The notes below the pieces were generated by a model. That model ran no database searches and was not told the DNA's origin. It saw nothing but the letters and a program-made list of their open reading frames with translations. The translations under genes and the position numbers were made by a program. This document shows positions 22,957-36,301 of a stretch of DNA of 64,000 nt, in pieces (position 1 is the stretch's first letter; each line of letters starts with the position of its first letter). The stretch is from Aralia elata (taxonomy: Eukaryota > Streptophyta > Magnoliopsida > Apiales > Araliaceae), in assembly GCA_034770075.1 (NCBI GenBank), contig CM068379.1, positions 22,567,506 to 22,631,505 of the forward strand, given 5' to 3'.

Positions 22957-23447
22957 TCCGCACAACTAAAGTGCGGAGGATAAGTATAATATAAAACGGT
23001 AAAATACTACTTCTTATCGTCTTTCTTCATATCGCGACTTCTGGAGCTCATCTCATCTTGGCACTAGCGATCTTGAACTATAAGAGTTTGATTTAAAGTT
23101 ATCCAATTTTTTATTTCTTCTTCCATATTCTTGTTATGACTGATTCATCTTATATGAGATAATGAGAAATATGCATAGCTAAACAAATGGAATATATATT
23201 AATATGTTATCCCCCATACTTCATAATAGCAGAAACCACATCACCTCATTGCTAGATTCTATTTGTTTAGTCATGCATGTTTCTCATTACTCATTATCCC
23301 ATATAAGAATATGAAACAAGAATATGCAAGAGAAATGGAACATTTAATAGTTTTAAATCGAACTTTTTATAGTTTAGCCTCATCCGCACAACTAAAGTGC
23401 GGATGATAACAAGATCTGTTTTACCATCTACAGAACTAAAGTGCAGA
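22957..23447. repeat. Foldback with repeated TCCGCAC-N7-GTGCGGA hairpins
   Basis: The hairpin TCCGCAC-aactaaa-GTGCGGA occurs at 22957-22977 and 23383-23403. A decayed form is at 23427-23447, and a related CCGCAG…CTGCGG pair lies at about 22856-22885. Between the two perfect copies, about 23074-23193 and 23256-23375 are imperfect inverted copies of each other. Examples are catattcttgtt / aacaagaatatg and ctaaacaaat / atttgtttag. The whole looks like a foldback element or the ends of a larger transposon. Confidence 0.65.
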
Positions 23448-23679
23448 CGGTAAGACAAACCTGGTTAACCTAAATGATTCTCTTTTCTCATAAAAGCTTC
23501 ACTTGAGAGAGAAGAACAAGTACTGAGCATACTAGAACGTTTTTCTTTCTTCCTTCATCAGATGCTCATACCATTGAAAGAGCATAGCCAAATAGCAAGT
23601 ATACCAAGAGACGAACATCAACCAAATTCGATAATCTGTAATTTAATTTTTACAAGTAATTTATTTGTTTTGCCATAAA

Positions 23680-25121
23680 TTTGTTTGCTAAAGAATCATT
23701 TCATTCAATTTCAAGAACTGAGGAAGAATTGCATGATAATAATGATATAACAAGTCTAGTTGATGATACAATTTCTTATGTTGGTCAAATTTTTGCTATG
23801 TTAGAAGATGCTAAATTTTTTATAGAAAATATGTAAAATGTGTTGGATTTGAAGTAAGAATAAAAACTAGTAGAAAAACATGTGAATTCTGAAGATATTT
23901 GTTCTAGAATGTATCAGTGTCGTAAAGCTGGACATATGGTTGTTAAAAAAATGAGATTGTCACTGATGATGAAAATAATAATAATAAGGAAAAAGGGAGA
24001 AGAGACTCTATTGATAGAACTGAATGTAGAACAAAATTTTATATTGTGCATAATAAGAGTAAATATAATTGATTTGTGTCTACTCTTGAACTGAATCATA
24101 ATCATGAATTTGTTTCCCCAAGTAAAGTTTCACAGATTGAAACACACAAAAATATATTAGGAATTGTTATAGATTTGATTAAAACCCTTAATAATGCTAG
24201 GATTGGGCCAAGTAGGATGATAAATGCTCTTAGTTCATTAGAAGGAGGTATGATCAATATTGGGTTCTCTGAGAAGGATGTGTGAAATATAGTTAAAGAT
24301 ATTAGACATGATACGATGAATTTGAATGATGCACATACTGCAATAAATTACTTGAGAAAGTTGCAGCGTGAGAGCCCGAGTGTATTTTATTTTAGTGTTA
24401 AGCGTGGATAATCGTATAGGATGTATTATGTGGGTAGATTATCGGTTAATACTAACTTATTATAATTTTGGTGATGTTCTGACTTTTGATACCACATACC
24501 AAACAAACAAATATTTCATGTCATTTGCTCATTTCATGGGTGTAAATCATCATTACCATTCTGTATTGTTTGGATTTGCACTTTTGAGCGATGAGACTGC
24601 GGATACATTTGTATGGTTGTTTGAGTAGTGACTTGAAGTAATAAATTTCAAATATCCCATAACCATTACCACTGATCAATATTATGTTATGTCGAATGTG
24701 ATTGCTAGGATTTTTCCTAATACCTATCATGCATTGTGTACATGGGACATTATCTATTATTCACATCTGACTTTTAAGTCAGATTTTAACTATTGAGTCT
24801 TTAAGTCTTTGAGTATTCAAGAATTTAAAGACAGATGGATATTGTTGATGAAAAACTACGGTTTGCATATTCATGAATAGTTGAAATCTCTGCATGAATT
24901 AAAAGAAAAATGGATTGGGGTGTATTCAAAAAATTTCTTTACAGTGGGAATGACTACCACATCCAAGAGTGAGAGTATGAATATTTTTTTTGACGAATAT
25001 GTAAATAGTAATACACGTATTAAATATTTTGTTTTAAAGTCCCAAAAAGATCTTAAGAAGCAGTACATCAAATAGAAGCAAGATAATTATATTATAGTCA
25101 ATCGAGCAAGAAAATTGGTAT
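23680..25121 (+). pseudogene. FAR1/FHY3-like MULE transposase, 5' part (interrupted)
   Basis: Broken plus-strand frames follow the order of the FAR1 family and of the MULEs it derives from. An N-terminal FAR1-type zinc region (VGQIFAMLEDAKFF…) comes first. A linker with STLELNHNHEFVSPSKV follows, then the MULE core DVLTFDTTYQTNKYFMSFAHFMGVNHH, ALLSDETADTFVWLFE and PITITTDQ. A C-terminal zone ends in TTSKSESMNIFFDEYVNSNT. The first and second catalytic Asp (DTTY, TTDQ) can be seen. There are many stops and shifts. The gene is cut at 25121 by the LTR retrotransposon and resumes at 42439. It could be transposon or once-domesticated, but its decay and setting favour transposon. Confidence 0.75.
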
Positions 25122-28100
25122 TGTGATGCCCCCACATCCGGGTACTTCAAACCCGAGTTCGGTGCTCCACGGTACATCCCATTCCATACAACATAATAGA
25201 CATGAATGTAATTACTATATTATTACAACACGTCTTACTCTCAATCCCAGGTTCTATTACCATAACATCATTCTAAAAGTTAATATTATGTCTTAATATT
25301 ACATCAATACCATACTATTATAAATAAGGTACTACGTCATCTAGACGTTCATCTTTCCATTTCCTTTGTCCTTACCGAAACCTTCAACTCGCTCGGACTT
25401 AGCTGCAATGATTAATATAAAGTAAGAATGAGCATTCAATTGCCTAACAAGTATAGCAGTTGAATAACAATAATATCATCAATAATATCATTTCTCTTCG
25501 ATAACTGAACAATAGTTGTGAAATATTCTGAATAAGCAAGAATAATACTTTACTTTCGTTTGAAACATTTCTGAAACGACATACTGAGAGGTCATAAGAC
25601 CTTGAACTTTCTTTTGCTTTCTTGAAAAGGTTACACAGTTATTTTACTGCAAACCGTCTGACTTACAACTACTAGGTGATCAGCCTATTGTACTCTATGT
25701 TGATCAACACTCTAGCTGGAAACGACTATATGCGTTTGTTTTAGGCACTCGATGCCTTGTCAGAATAATTGACTAAAAACTGCCCCTAATATTAGGGTTG
25801 TTCATCTCATTCATATCTCGGAATCCTAAGCAAAACAATTCGGTTGGATAACTCTACATAATCATCAATAACATTTCAAGGATTTATCATCAAATCAATA
25901 AAAACATTTCAATATCTGTCTAGCCGAAACAAATGACATCGACGTTCTCTATAACAGTTCATATATATGTGAACTTGAAAGCTTCAACAATTTATGTCAT
26001 AACATAGCTCGAATACTTGTGCAAATACTGAAAGATTTACATAAGTAAGGAATTCACACAACCACATATGTATTGCGTAAATCAGAACTTCAAACATCGC
26101 ATGAGAGTCATGAGAATATAATCAAATGAGTCAAATAAACTTGCCCAACACCAGGGTTAGACAAACGTTAGAAAACTTGCCTTTTGCGTTCTTTAATAAC
26201 TCAACGTTAATTGTCCTTCAAAGGTCCTACACATTTAAGTACATATCCACATACCAATTAGCCACATAATGGACACCAAACATTGGTTTACACTATTCCA
26301 TGATGTTTTATTCTAATTAGAAACAGAATATCAAACAAGGTTACACACACTTATTACGGCGTTACGACGCTTGCATGTCCGCACGCTAAACTGGCCTACT
26401 CGAATGCCCAAGCAACACGCATTTGCATACGTTAAGCATCATTAGTTAATGTTAAACATATTTATATATCATAATATACAAGTTTTAGAACATAGAACAA
26501 TATCTTTCAGTGTCAGAAGCATTACACGTTACATACGCGCATGCACGACGCCCTCTGTTTGCCTCATAATGCACAATATTCCTAAAAATGGCCATTTTAG
26601 AAATTAATCCATTGTGAAATGACCATATCTAAATAAGAGAAATTGTAGGTCTACTTCTTAGCTTTTCGAATCATCTTGAATCATCCAAATTGGAGTTTGT
26701 ATGAGAAAGTTAGGTCCATTTTACTAAAGAGGGTCAAAGCTGTCCAGCCTAACACTATTCTAGCATTGTCGGCGCTGAACTAGTGCAATTTGAGCGCTGT
26801 CAACGCTGAAGTCTCTGATATTCAGCGCGGTTAGTGCCGAACTAGTGCAATTTGAGCGTGGTTGGCGCTGAAACGCAGTCAGCATGCATTTTCCAGATTT
26901 TTGGGTTTCTAAATTGGGTTCGTGCCTCAACGGATTCGTAGCTTCATAACTTCTTCATCCTTTATCAGAATGAGTCCGTTCTTGAGCCGTTCTCTAGCTC
27001 TTGCTACACATTAAAACATATCCTAAATTCATAATCTCTCGGACTCTCTAACAAGTCCGAATCTTAGCTCCAAACAGCCTACCCAACTAGTTTTCTGCGT
27101 ATTTTTACGAACTTGATACATCTCCATTAAATCGCCATAACTTCTTCATACGAAGTCGAAATGGGATCGTTCAAAAGCCTATGGCTTCCTTACTGAGTGT
27201 AACATATACCCAGAAGTTCATAACCTCCTAGGCAATATAACATCTCCAGAAATCGCTTCTAGAGACACTGTTCATCGAGGTTTTCATAATAAGCCTAGTT
27301 TACTAATTCTTTCGCCTCAGATTCGTTTTAAGAGCTTTTTACTCCGCTCCATGGGTGATACTCTTCATTCATAAGAGTATAACATGACACTCATAAACAC
27401 AACATTTAAACATAGGTCATCAAGCAGGTTTTGTCCAAAACAGTCCGTTCATGTCCATTTCTTGCTCCTTTATGCATAGGTATGGTTTTCTTTCTTTTGT
27501 CCCACTTTTGGATGCTATTAACAGATGTTTTAAGGTACTAAGAACATATATGTTCGTTTATTAACAACCAATAAAAATCACAACAACATCTACCATTAAC
27601 GAAGCAATAAAACTTAGAAAGCTTGAGATGGTTATGGAAATAGGCTAAGGTTTTGTTGTTACCTCTTGTAGCTTATCCTCTTAGTGCTAGATGATTAATA
27701 CAGTAGCTATACTCCTCTCTTCTTCTTCTTCGCCCGACTCTCTCTCTATTTACTCTCTCTAGCTTCTTCCATGTTCTTTGGTTCTTGCTTTGTGATTGTG
27801 AGGGAAAAGAAATGAAAGGCTATGCAAGGGAAGTATATGTAGATGAAGGAGCTCAGCTCTTTGAATGAGCTAAGCGTGCTTGGTCTTCTCAGTTCCCCGT
27901 AAATGGGTGGGAGAGCTTTGCCTTCTCCCATGCTTAGTGTCAGGTGGTTCCTTCCCCTTCTCCCCACATTTGCTTTATCTCTCCTTTTCCTCTACCAAAT
28001 GTTGAATTGTTTCTACTTATGTTATTGGTCGGCAACTCCTCCTTTCTCTTCCGCCTCCTTTCTCCTGCCCGCACGCGTCTCTCTCTTTCTAAATTACTGC

Positions 28101-28503
28101 AGATTTTTAATGACCCATTTCCCTCTTGGGTCATGGGTTTGGGTCATGGGTCTTGGGCTCCCATTTTGGGCCTCCATTCATAATTATTTGGGCTTCTAAC
28201 TATCAATTCAATTGGGCTTCAAATAAATCCTAGTCTTGGATTATTAATCCCTCTCATTAACGCAATGGCGAAATTAGGAAAAATTGAAAACGCGTTATTG
28301 CGTAAATAGTGTTTTAGCGTTATTCCTCTAAATGATTTAACAATACCATAAAGTAACAATACTAAAAAATTATCACATACACATCATATGTTATAATAAA
28401 CCTTCAAACATATAACACAGAATAATATTAATAAAAGCTCAATTTATTCAATAAAATTCATAGGCTCGTGTTACAAAGCTACCCACGATTCGCGATCGTT
28501 ACA
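25122..28503 (-). repeat. 3' LTR of the minus-strand Ty3/gypsy element (3382 bp)
   Basis: On the plus strand it starts tgtgatgccc and ends gatcgttaca. It aligns with 36538-42438 once the nested solo LTR is removed. It keeps about 810 bp (26206-27017) that the other LTR has lost. That segment includes a GC-rich repeat cluster at 26766-26880, where ctagtgcaatttgagcg occurs twice. Confidence 0.92.
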
Positions 28504-28530
28504 TCTTCCCTCCCTTATAAGAATTCTGTC
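28504..28530 (-). other. Polypurine tract of the minus-strand element
   Basis: In element sense AAGGGAGGGAAGA directly precedes the TGTAACG start of the 3' LTR, the usual site for plus-strand DNA priming. Confidence 0.8.
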
Positions 28531-28550
28531 CCCAGAATTACGACATAAAG

Positions 28551-31500
28551 TTAAACAAAAAGATGGGGATAATTTTTTTTCATCTTATCTTCGAGTTCCC
28601 ACGTCGCTTCTTTGGCGTTGTGGTTCCTCCATACTACCTTCACAGAATATATTGTCTTACTCCGTAAGACTTGCTCTTTCATATCAATTATCTGAATAGG
28701 AATTTCTTCATATGTTAAGTCTTTCTCAACCTGAATAGGTTCATACTCTATCACATATTTATAGTCTTGCTTATAGGGCCGTAGTACCGATACGTGAAAC
28801 ACGTTATGGATGTGTTCTAACTCAGGAGGTAAGGCTACCTCTTAAGCCATTTCTCCTACCCTTCTCAATACTTCAAACGGTCCTATAAACCTCGGACCCA
28901 GCTTCCCTTTCTTCCCGAATCGTGTCTTCCCCTTCCAGGGAGACACCTTCAAGAATACGTAGCTACCGATGTCGAAGTCTCTTTTCTGGCGATGCTGATC
29001 TACATATTTCTTTTGTCGGTCTTGGGCTACACTAAGTCTTGCCCTTATCACCTTGACGATCTCCAGAGTCTGTTGCACCAATTTTGGTCCCAACAACTTG
29101 CGTTCCCCTACCTCATCCCAACACAATAGTGTTCTGCATTTTCTTCCGTACAGCGCTTCGTAAGGCGACATGCCTATACTGGCGTGATAGCTATTATTAT
29201 AAGAAAATTCAACTAAAGGTAGGTGGTCATCCCAATTCCCTTTAAAGTCCATCACACATGCCCGTAACATGTCTTCTAAAGTCTGTATCGTCCGCTCGCT
29301 CTGCCCGTTTGTTTGAGGATGATATGTCGTGCTCAACCTCAGTTGCGTTCCCATTTGCTCTTGCAAACTCTTCCAAAAATTCGACGTGAAACACGGATCC
29401 CGGTCCGACACAATCGAAATGGCACTCCATAGCTAGAAACGATTTCCTTAACATAGAGCTTAGCTAATTGGTCTAATTTAAACCTAATTCCGATCGGCAA
29501 GAAGTGCGCCGACTTCGTCAAACGATCCACTATAACCCATATAGCGTCGTATCCCTTCTGCGTTATTGGAAGTCCTACCACGAAATCCATCGTGATATGC
29601 TCCCATTTCCACTCTGGAATCTCTAAGGGTTGAAGCAACCCACTTGATCTCTGATGTTCGACCTTGACTCTCTGACAAGTCAGGCACCTACTAACGCACT
29701 CTGTAACTTCTCTCTTCATGTTCGGCCACCAAAAGTGTAGTCGGAGGTCTTGATACATCTTCGTACTCCCCGGATGAATCAAGTACCTCGAACTATAGGC
29801 CTCTTGCAAAATCTCCTCCCGCAACTCGGGTACTAGCGGTACCCAAATTCTTCCTTCAAATCTCATCACTCCATCATTATCGAGTTTATACTTAATTTCC
29901 TCCCCTTTGGAAATTTTCTGCCTTATTCCCTCGCACTCCTCATCGCTAAGTTGTGCTTCTTTTACTCTATCCAATAAGATTGGGCGAGTCTCTATAGTAA
30001 ACAATTTCTCCCTCGATTCTGTCGGGAACCTCACTTCTATCTTTAGTTTAGCCATCTCTGTTATTAGCTTATCTTGAGTCGTTAACAATGACAACTTCCC
30101 CTGACCCTTCCTACTTAAGGCGTCGGCCACTACATTCGCCTTCCCTGGGTGATATAGAATCTCACAATCGTAATCTTTGATTAATTCTAACCACCTCCTC
30201 TGCCTCATATTCAACTCCTTCTGTGTGAAGATATACTTCAAACTTTTGTGGTCCGTATATATCTCACATTTCACTCCATACAAATAATGTCTCCAATCTT
30301 TAGGGCAAACACAACTGCTGCCAATTCGAGATCATGAGTAGGGTATCCCCTCTCATAATCTTTCAACTGTCGTAACGCGTACGCAATGACCTTACCGTGC
30401 TGCATGAGCACACATCCAAGTCCTTTGTGTGACGCATCGTTATAAACTACAAAATCATCCGTATCATCCGGTAAGGATAATACTGGCGCCTCACTCAACC
30501 TTTTCTTGAGCTCTCGAAAGCTCTCCTCACACTTCTCTGTCCATACATACTTCATCGCCTTCCTCGTTAATTGGGTTAATGAGGTTGCTATCTTCAAAAA
30601 ATCTTGAATAAATCTCCGATAGTAGCCCGCTAACCCTAAGAAACTACACACTTCTATCGGCGTCTTCGGCTTCTCCCAGTTAATCACTGCATCCACCTTC
30701 GCTAGATCTATGGATATATCGTCTTTGTCGATCACGTGTCCCAAAAAGTGGACTCTCTCTAGCCAAAATCCACACTTGGAGAATTTCGCATGCAACTTCT
30801 CCCTCCTCAAGGTTTCCATCACTATCCTCAGGTGTTCAGCATGATCTTCCTGTGTCATTGAGTAGACTAGAATATCATCTATGAACACAATGACAAATTT
30901 GTCCAAATGTTGCTTGAACACTCTATTCATTAAATCCATAAATGCGGCTGGCGCATTCATCAACCCAAATGACATCACTAGGAACTCATAATGGCCATAA
31001 CGAGTCTTGAACGCTGTTTTAGGTGTCCTCTCCTCTCACCTTTAACTGGTGATACCCCATTCTCAAATCTACCTTAGAAAAGTATTTTGCCCCTTTCAAC
31101 TGATCAAATAGATCGTCGATCCTGGGCAACAGACACTTATTCTTGATTGTCACTTTGTTCAACTCCCGATAGTCGATACAAAGCCTCAACGATCCATCCT
31201 TCTTATTTACGAATAACACTAGCGTTCCCCATAGAGACACACTCAGTTGGATATACTTTTTATCTAACAATTCTTGTAGTTGAATCATCAACTCCTTCAT
31301 CTCTATTGGCGCCATCCTATATGGTGCCCTTGAAACTGGTGCCGTTCCAAGCACTACATCTATTACAAACTCAATCTCCCTATCTGGTAGAAGTCCTGGC
31401 AATTCGTCCGGAAATACATCTGTGAATTCATTCACGATAGGTACCTGCCCCATTTCGGCTTCCTCTCGTTGGGTATCAACAATATGGCACAGATAACCTA

Positions 31501-31655
31501 CGCATCCTTTTCTTAACAGTTTCCTGGTTTGCATCGTCGATAGTAAACACGAACATCTAGGCAATTTATTACCGTAGAACACTACCTTAGACTGTTTCGA
31601 AGTTTGAAGGTTTACGCTTTTTTTTGGCAATCGATTACTGTCCCGTGATTAAACA
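28551..31655 (-). pseudogene. Ty3/gypsy pol: RT, RNase H, integrase, chromodomain (frameshifted)
   Basis: Read on the minus strand. 31630-31019 holds the protease-RT linker and the RT palm (VNEFTDVFPDELPGL, KKDGSLRLCIDYRELN). 30978-30271 has the RT catalytic FIDDILVYS and the RNase H start. 30283-29339 has TDHKSLKYIF, HPGKANVVADALSR and the integrase zinc finger (H…H, CLTCQRVK). It also has the first catalytic Asp in ITMDFV. 29411-28842 has VSDRD (second Asp) and QTNGQSERTIQT (Glu). 28802-28551 carries a chromodomain-like end (VVWRNHNAKEATWELE). The frames shift near 31019, 30280 and 29420, and a stop lies at about 28843. The domain order RT-RH-INT is that of Ty3/gypsy. Confidence 0.93.
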
Positions 31656-31656
31656 A

Positions 31657-32692
31657 TCAATCCATTCCTAGTATTACGTCAAATTCTCCCAGTTTAATCA
31701 GAATTAAATCTACCGATAATTTATGCCCTCTAATCATGACGCAACAATTTTTATGAACATGTTCAACAGGGATTACTTCCTTATTCGCAACTTTTATGTT
31801 CAAGGGAGACTCTAGTTTCTCTAGAGGTAAGCTTAAACGTTGAGCAAATTCACATGATACAAAGGAACAGGTCGCATCCGAATCAAACAACACATATGCA
31901 TTAATATTATTGATCAGAATGATACCTGAGACTACGTCTCCTGATACCACTGCATCTTGGACTTTCATATTAAAGGTCCGGGCTGTTGGTCTACTCGGTG
32001 GAGCTGGACCAGTCATAGTCAACTTGCCACTGCTATTCCCATTGCCTCCCTCGTCTGTCCCCTTCTTTGGGCAAGTTCTTGTCATGTGGCTTGGTGCTTC
32101 GCAAACGAAACATTCGCCGATCTTCTTCGGGTTAGGGCAGTTAGGAGAGATGTGTCCCTTCTGCCCACAGTTGTAGGATGCCGTTTTTCCTTTCAAGCAG
32201 ACCCCCAGGTGATTCTTCCTGCAGGTCTTACACAGCTCTACCCTCTTCTTAGGGTCTCCTGGTTTATTTTCGGAATTGTTCCATTTCCTCTTCTGGTTAC
32301 TTCCACTGACTACCTCAGTCTTACTTCCTCCTTCACTCCTACCCTTATTCTTCTTCTCCCTATTATAGAGGCTCATCGCCTCACTTCCCCCTTCGGCTAT
32401 AATAGCCTTCTCCAAGATTGATCCAAAAGAATCAATCTGCAACACACTTACCTTGTTGTAGAGCCATGGTTTCAGGCCCTGCTCAAACCTCCTTATCTTC
32501 CTTTCCTCGGTGTCCACTTGGTGTGGAGCAAACCGAGCCAGCTCGTTAAACTTGGCAGCATATTGGGGTACTGTCAGGTTCTCTTATTTTAGTTCCAAAA
32601 ATCGCATGTCCATGCGACTCTGCATGCTCTGGAAAGTAGTTCTCGAAGTACAACTCCTTGAACCGTTCCCAAGCAACGACTCCTTCCCCAGC
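31657..32692 (-). pseudogene. Ty3/gypsy gag 3' part and protease
   Basis: Minus frame 32517-31657 runs from RRFEQGLKPWL (capsid end) through a Lys/Arg-rich zone. Three Cys-His knuckles follow: CKTCRKNHLGVC, then YNCGQKGHISPNC with the first Cys lost, and CFVCEAPSHMTRTC. The aspartic protease site reads LFDSDATCSF, where the family has D-S/T-G-A. The Gly of the active-site triad is thus replaced by Asp, which should kill the protease. Upstream, 32692-32520 continues gag with a frameshift (FKELYFENYFP). The gene is split by the solo LTR at 32698-35040. Confidence 0.9.
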
Positions 32693-32697
32693 CCTAT

Positions 32698-35040
32698 TGT
32701 GACGCCCCCGAATTCGGGTTACCTTAACCTCGAATTCGGTACATCACTGTGCAACTTAAACAAATACTATTAACAACTAATTGCGGAATAATAGAAATAT
32801 TTACATTGATATAACATAAATACTCTCGTCCCAAGCCTCGATACCAATACAAATACCTGACATAACATAATACAAAAGGTCTAATACATAAGTCTGAATA
32901 CATGACAGAAATATAACATAGTAGGACAAAGCTAATCCGTAGCTTTGCCTTTGCCTTTATCCTTTCCCAAGCTCTCGCCTCTTTCGGTAACAACTGAAAT
33001 GTTTTTAAGGAAAGCAAGGGTGAGCAACAAATTTGCCCAGCAAGCACAATAACAATAAAAATGAATAACCATGAGTTAGGTTTCACAATCTCAAAGGGCT
33101 ACGACGAAGATTGAATAGCTCAGGAAATAAATATGTAGATTGTGAATAAAGTTTCAATACTATTCTCTATTATCACCGATGAGTCACTGTGGACCGATGG
33201 ATTATTAGAAGAATCTAAAGATTTCAATGATTTCAAGGTAATGAACATTCAACACTGAGTGGCCTCTATAGACCGAAAAAAATCTGACTAGACTTAGCAA
33301 TATTACAATGATAACCCAAAACTGAGTGGTCATTAAGGACCAAGAACTCTTACTAGAATCACCAGCATTACACTGATAACCCAAAAACAGGTACAATAGG
33401 TGATCAGCCTAAAATACCCGGCGTTATGCATAAGCCTCAAACGTTCTACTTACATTCAACTTGCGCGCATGTCGGTCCCCCGACAAAAATATAATTTCCC
33501 CTTCTGTGAGGGTTGTTCATCTCAGCAGATATAAAAGTCCGCACCAAAGCAATTGGTTTGGATCGCTTTCTAAGTTATGGATATTGGTCTAGCCGAATCA
33601 AATGGCATCGACACTCTTCATAAAAAGTTCATGCATAATTTGAATTCAAAAGCTTTAACAGTTTATGGCAATAACGTATCTTGAACACTTGTGCAAATAC
33701 TAAGGATTTACATAAGTATGGGGTTCACACAATCATATATGTATTGCGTAAATATGAACTTTGAACATTAAATAGCATCCGTAAGAATATAATCGAACGA
33801 AGTTGATAATCTTGTTTAGCACGAGGACTAGACAAACGTTAGAAGACTTACTCAAATTTAACTTAAGTAAGGTAGAACACTTGCATTCAATATATAGAAA
33901 GAACGAAGTTAGGTAACTTGCATAATATAGAAACCTCTTTCAATATCAAATTAAACAAGAGTTAGAAAACTTGCACAATATACGTCTTTTGGGAAAGATA
34001 AGAAACTTGCATTCAATACTTAGAATGAATGAAGTTAGAGAACTTGTCCAACAAAAGGGTTAGACAAGGGTTAGGAAACTTGCTCAAATAAAATAGTTGA
34101 GTGAGGAACTTGCAATAACATAGAAGGATTTCTTAATCAATAATTAACTCGCACATTAGAACTTGCCCAACACAAGGGTTAGACAAGGGTTAAAGAAGAA
34201 CTTGCCTTACGCGCTTGCTAATAACTCGACGTTAATTGTCCTTCAAAAGTCCTACACATTTAAGTACATATCCACATACCAATTAGCCACATAATTGATG
34301 TCAAATATTGGTTTACATTACTCAATAAGGTTTCATTCTAATTAGAAACATAATATCAAATAAGGTTACACACGCATGATACGATGTTTTGGCGTTTGCA
34401 CAACGCACACTCGATTCGCCTCATTTGCATAAGCTTAGCATGCTCATACACTTGTCTAGTTCATCATTGATTAAAGCTAAAGGTCATTATAAACCATAAT
34501 GTACAAGTTCTAGAACTTAAAACAATAACTTTTAGCGTTGGAAACATTACACGTTACATACGTGCATGTACGACGCCCTCTATTTGCTTCCTAATGCACA
34601 ATAGTCCTAAAAATGGCCAATTTAGAAATTTGTCAAGACATTAAATTATAGTTCTAAATATTGTAAGTTGTAGTTCTACTTCTTAGCTTTCCGGATCATC
34701 TTGAATCATCCAATTTGGAGTTCGTATGAGAAAGTTACGCCCATTTTAGAAAAGGATGTCAGAGCTGTCAAGCCCATGCGCCCGCGCGCGCCCGCGCGCG
34801 CCCCACCTGCGCCCAGCTGCGCCCAGCAGCCCCCGCGAATAGAATTTTAGCGATATTTCTCCGAAATCATTTTAATAAGTCCTACCAAATAACAACACTT
34901 AATATCATTGCAAATACACAATCTAGATTATTACATAACCTTCAAGCACATCACACAAAATAATATTAATAAATATTCAGTCATTAAATAATGATCATAA
35001 GCGTATATTACAAAGCCATGCAAAATTCACGGTCGTTACA
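32698..35040 (-). mobile_element. Solo LTR inserted in gag (2343 bp)
   Basis: On the plus strand it runs tgtgacgcccc…gtcgttaca and is flanked by perfect CCTAT duplications (32693-32697, 35041-35045). It is related to the host element's LTR: it shares ttacacgttacatacg, gcatg-acgacgccctct and cctaaaaatggcca blocks. It is clearly diverged and shorter. No internal domain lies next to it. At 34771-34830 it carries a cgcccgcgcgcg-type GC block, where the relative has a different GC-rich cluster. Confidence 0.93.
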
Positions 35041-35045
35041 CCTAT

Positions 35046-35421
35046 TCTGGTTTGCTTCACACCAGAAGTTGGCCTCACCCTCCAGTAAGTAGGTAGCAAA
35101 AGTGGTCTTTTGCTCCTCCCGAACTCCAGCAATGATGAATGCTTTTTCAACCTCCTTAACCCATGATTGAGCCTCTATAGGCTCGATGGTCCCCTTAAAT
35201 TTGGGCGATCCCACACTCTTAAAGTCCTTAAAGTTGGCAATACACGCAACTGGAGGAACGACAGGTGGTACAGTTAGAATTCTATTCAAAGCCCCTACTA
35301 GTAAGTCTATGAATTGCTGTATAGGGTTTTCTGTTTCCCTAGTCTCACTCTCATTATCAGATTCTCTAGTCTCATTCCTCTGTGTTCCCTGTCTTCCTCT
35401 TCCTCTCCATCTCGGCGGCAT
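35046..35421 (-). pseudogene. Ty3/gypsy gag, N-terminal part
   Basis: ATG 35421 opens MPPRWRGRGRQG…, a basic, Asp/Glu/Arg-rich start. The capsid beginning follows (KSVGSPKFKGTIEPIEAQSW, then TFATYLLEGEANFW). The W…W spacing and LxGxAxxWW-like block are those of the Retrotrans_gag domain. The frame runs into the CCTAT duplication at 35045-35041, where the solo LTR cuts it. It resumes at 32692 with REF-less sequence (RAGEGVVAWERFK). Confidence 0.88.
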
Positions 35422-35704
35422 ATTTCTGTTAAATAAATTATGCCACTATTAATCTATTATTCATCCTCAAGTATCTCTATTGAATACTAGCACATACACA
35501 TACTCATCACAAAGCACATTTAATAAACAAACTTATATTAATATGCTTTATATTTCATACATTCTTGCAACATATAGCTTCTGTTATTCGCATACAATAT
35601 ATCCCCCTATTACTAAAAAGATGAGATTTACACCAGATAATCCATTACATATACAAAATTTAGGATTTACATCCTTACAAGGTACACATCTAGACCTCGT
35701 CTAA

Positions 35705-36301
35705 TCACTGAACTAGACCACGCCTAATGGCGTCTGCATACTCGTCATCTGCTATGGCCATCACCAGTTCCCAACTAATGGTGTGCCTGGTCTGGCCCTC
35801 CTCTGCTGGGTAATGGGTCACCCTACGCTGAAATCGCCCATGTGACGACCTGAATGCATAGTTAGACCTATCGGTCCTCACCCTCTTGATCTTCGCCTCT
35901 TCTTCCAGGTCATCGGCCCTGATCCTATCATCGATCTCTGCCTCCCAGTAAGTCTCTAACTCATGTCTCTCCTACAAGAGTACTTGCACCCTCGCCTCTA
36001 AGGCTTGGACTCTACTTCTCAGTACTACATTCCTGTCAAGTACAACCGTAAACAGATTATTCATGTCTGCCGGTGCCACTTCTTCCTCTTCAGAAGGCAT
36101 AACATCCGATGATATATCGTCTGCTTCCTCCTCATGCTCGGACGGATCCTCCTCAGTGGGATCCTCCTCCGGATCTTCCTCCGGTTCACTTTCTATCTGA
36201 GCCTCAACCTCTGCTAATGGCTCGAGTGTTGGCTCAGGTGGAGCGATCAGCTCCTCGCTCACTATGAGAATGTCTCTATATTCGGGTCCTTCTCCTGACA
36301 T
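35705..36301 (-). pseudogene. Acidic leader ORF upstream of gag, one internal stop
   Basis: ATG 36301 opens a 199-codon frame ending at TGA 35707-35705, broken only by a TAG at 35974-35972. The protein is very acidic (EPEEDPEEDPTEEDPSEHEEE). A Leu/Val/Arg heptad-like segment (LRSRVQALEARVQVLL) then suggests a coiled coil, and the end is basic to neutral. It lies between the primer site and gag. I do not know its function. A single stop after such decay elsewhere suggests it was coding until recently. Confidence 0.65.

Noticed and set aside
27746..28199. Several overlapping 60-100 codon frames, repeated at 41647-42243
   Set aside because: Both sets are the same LTR sequence. The frames are not kept between the two LTR copies.
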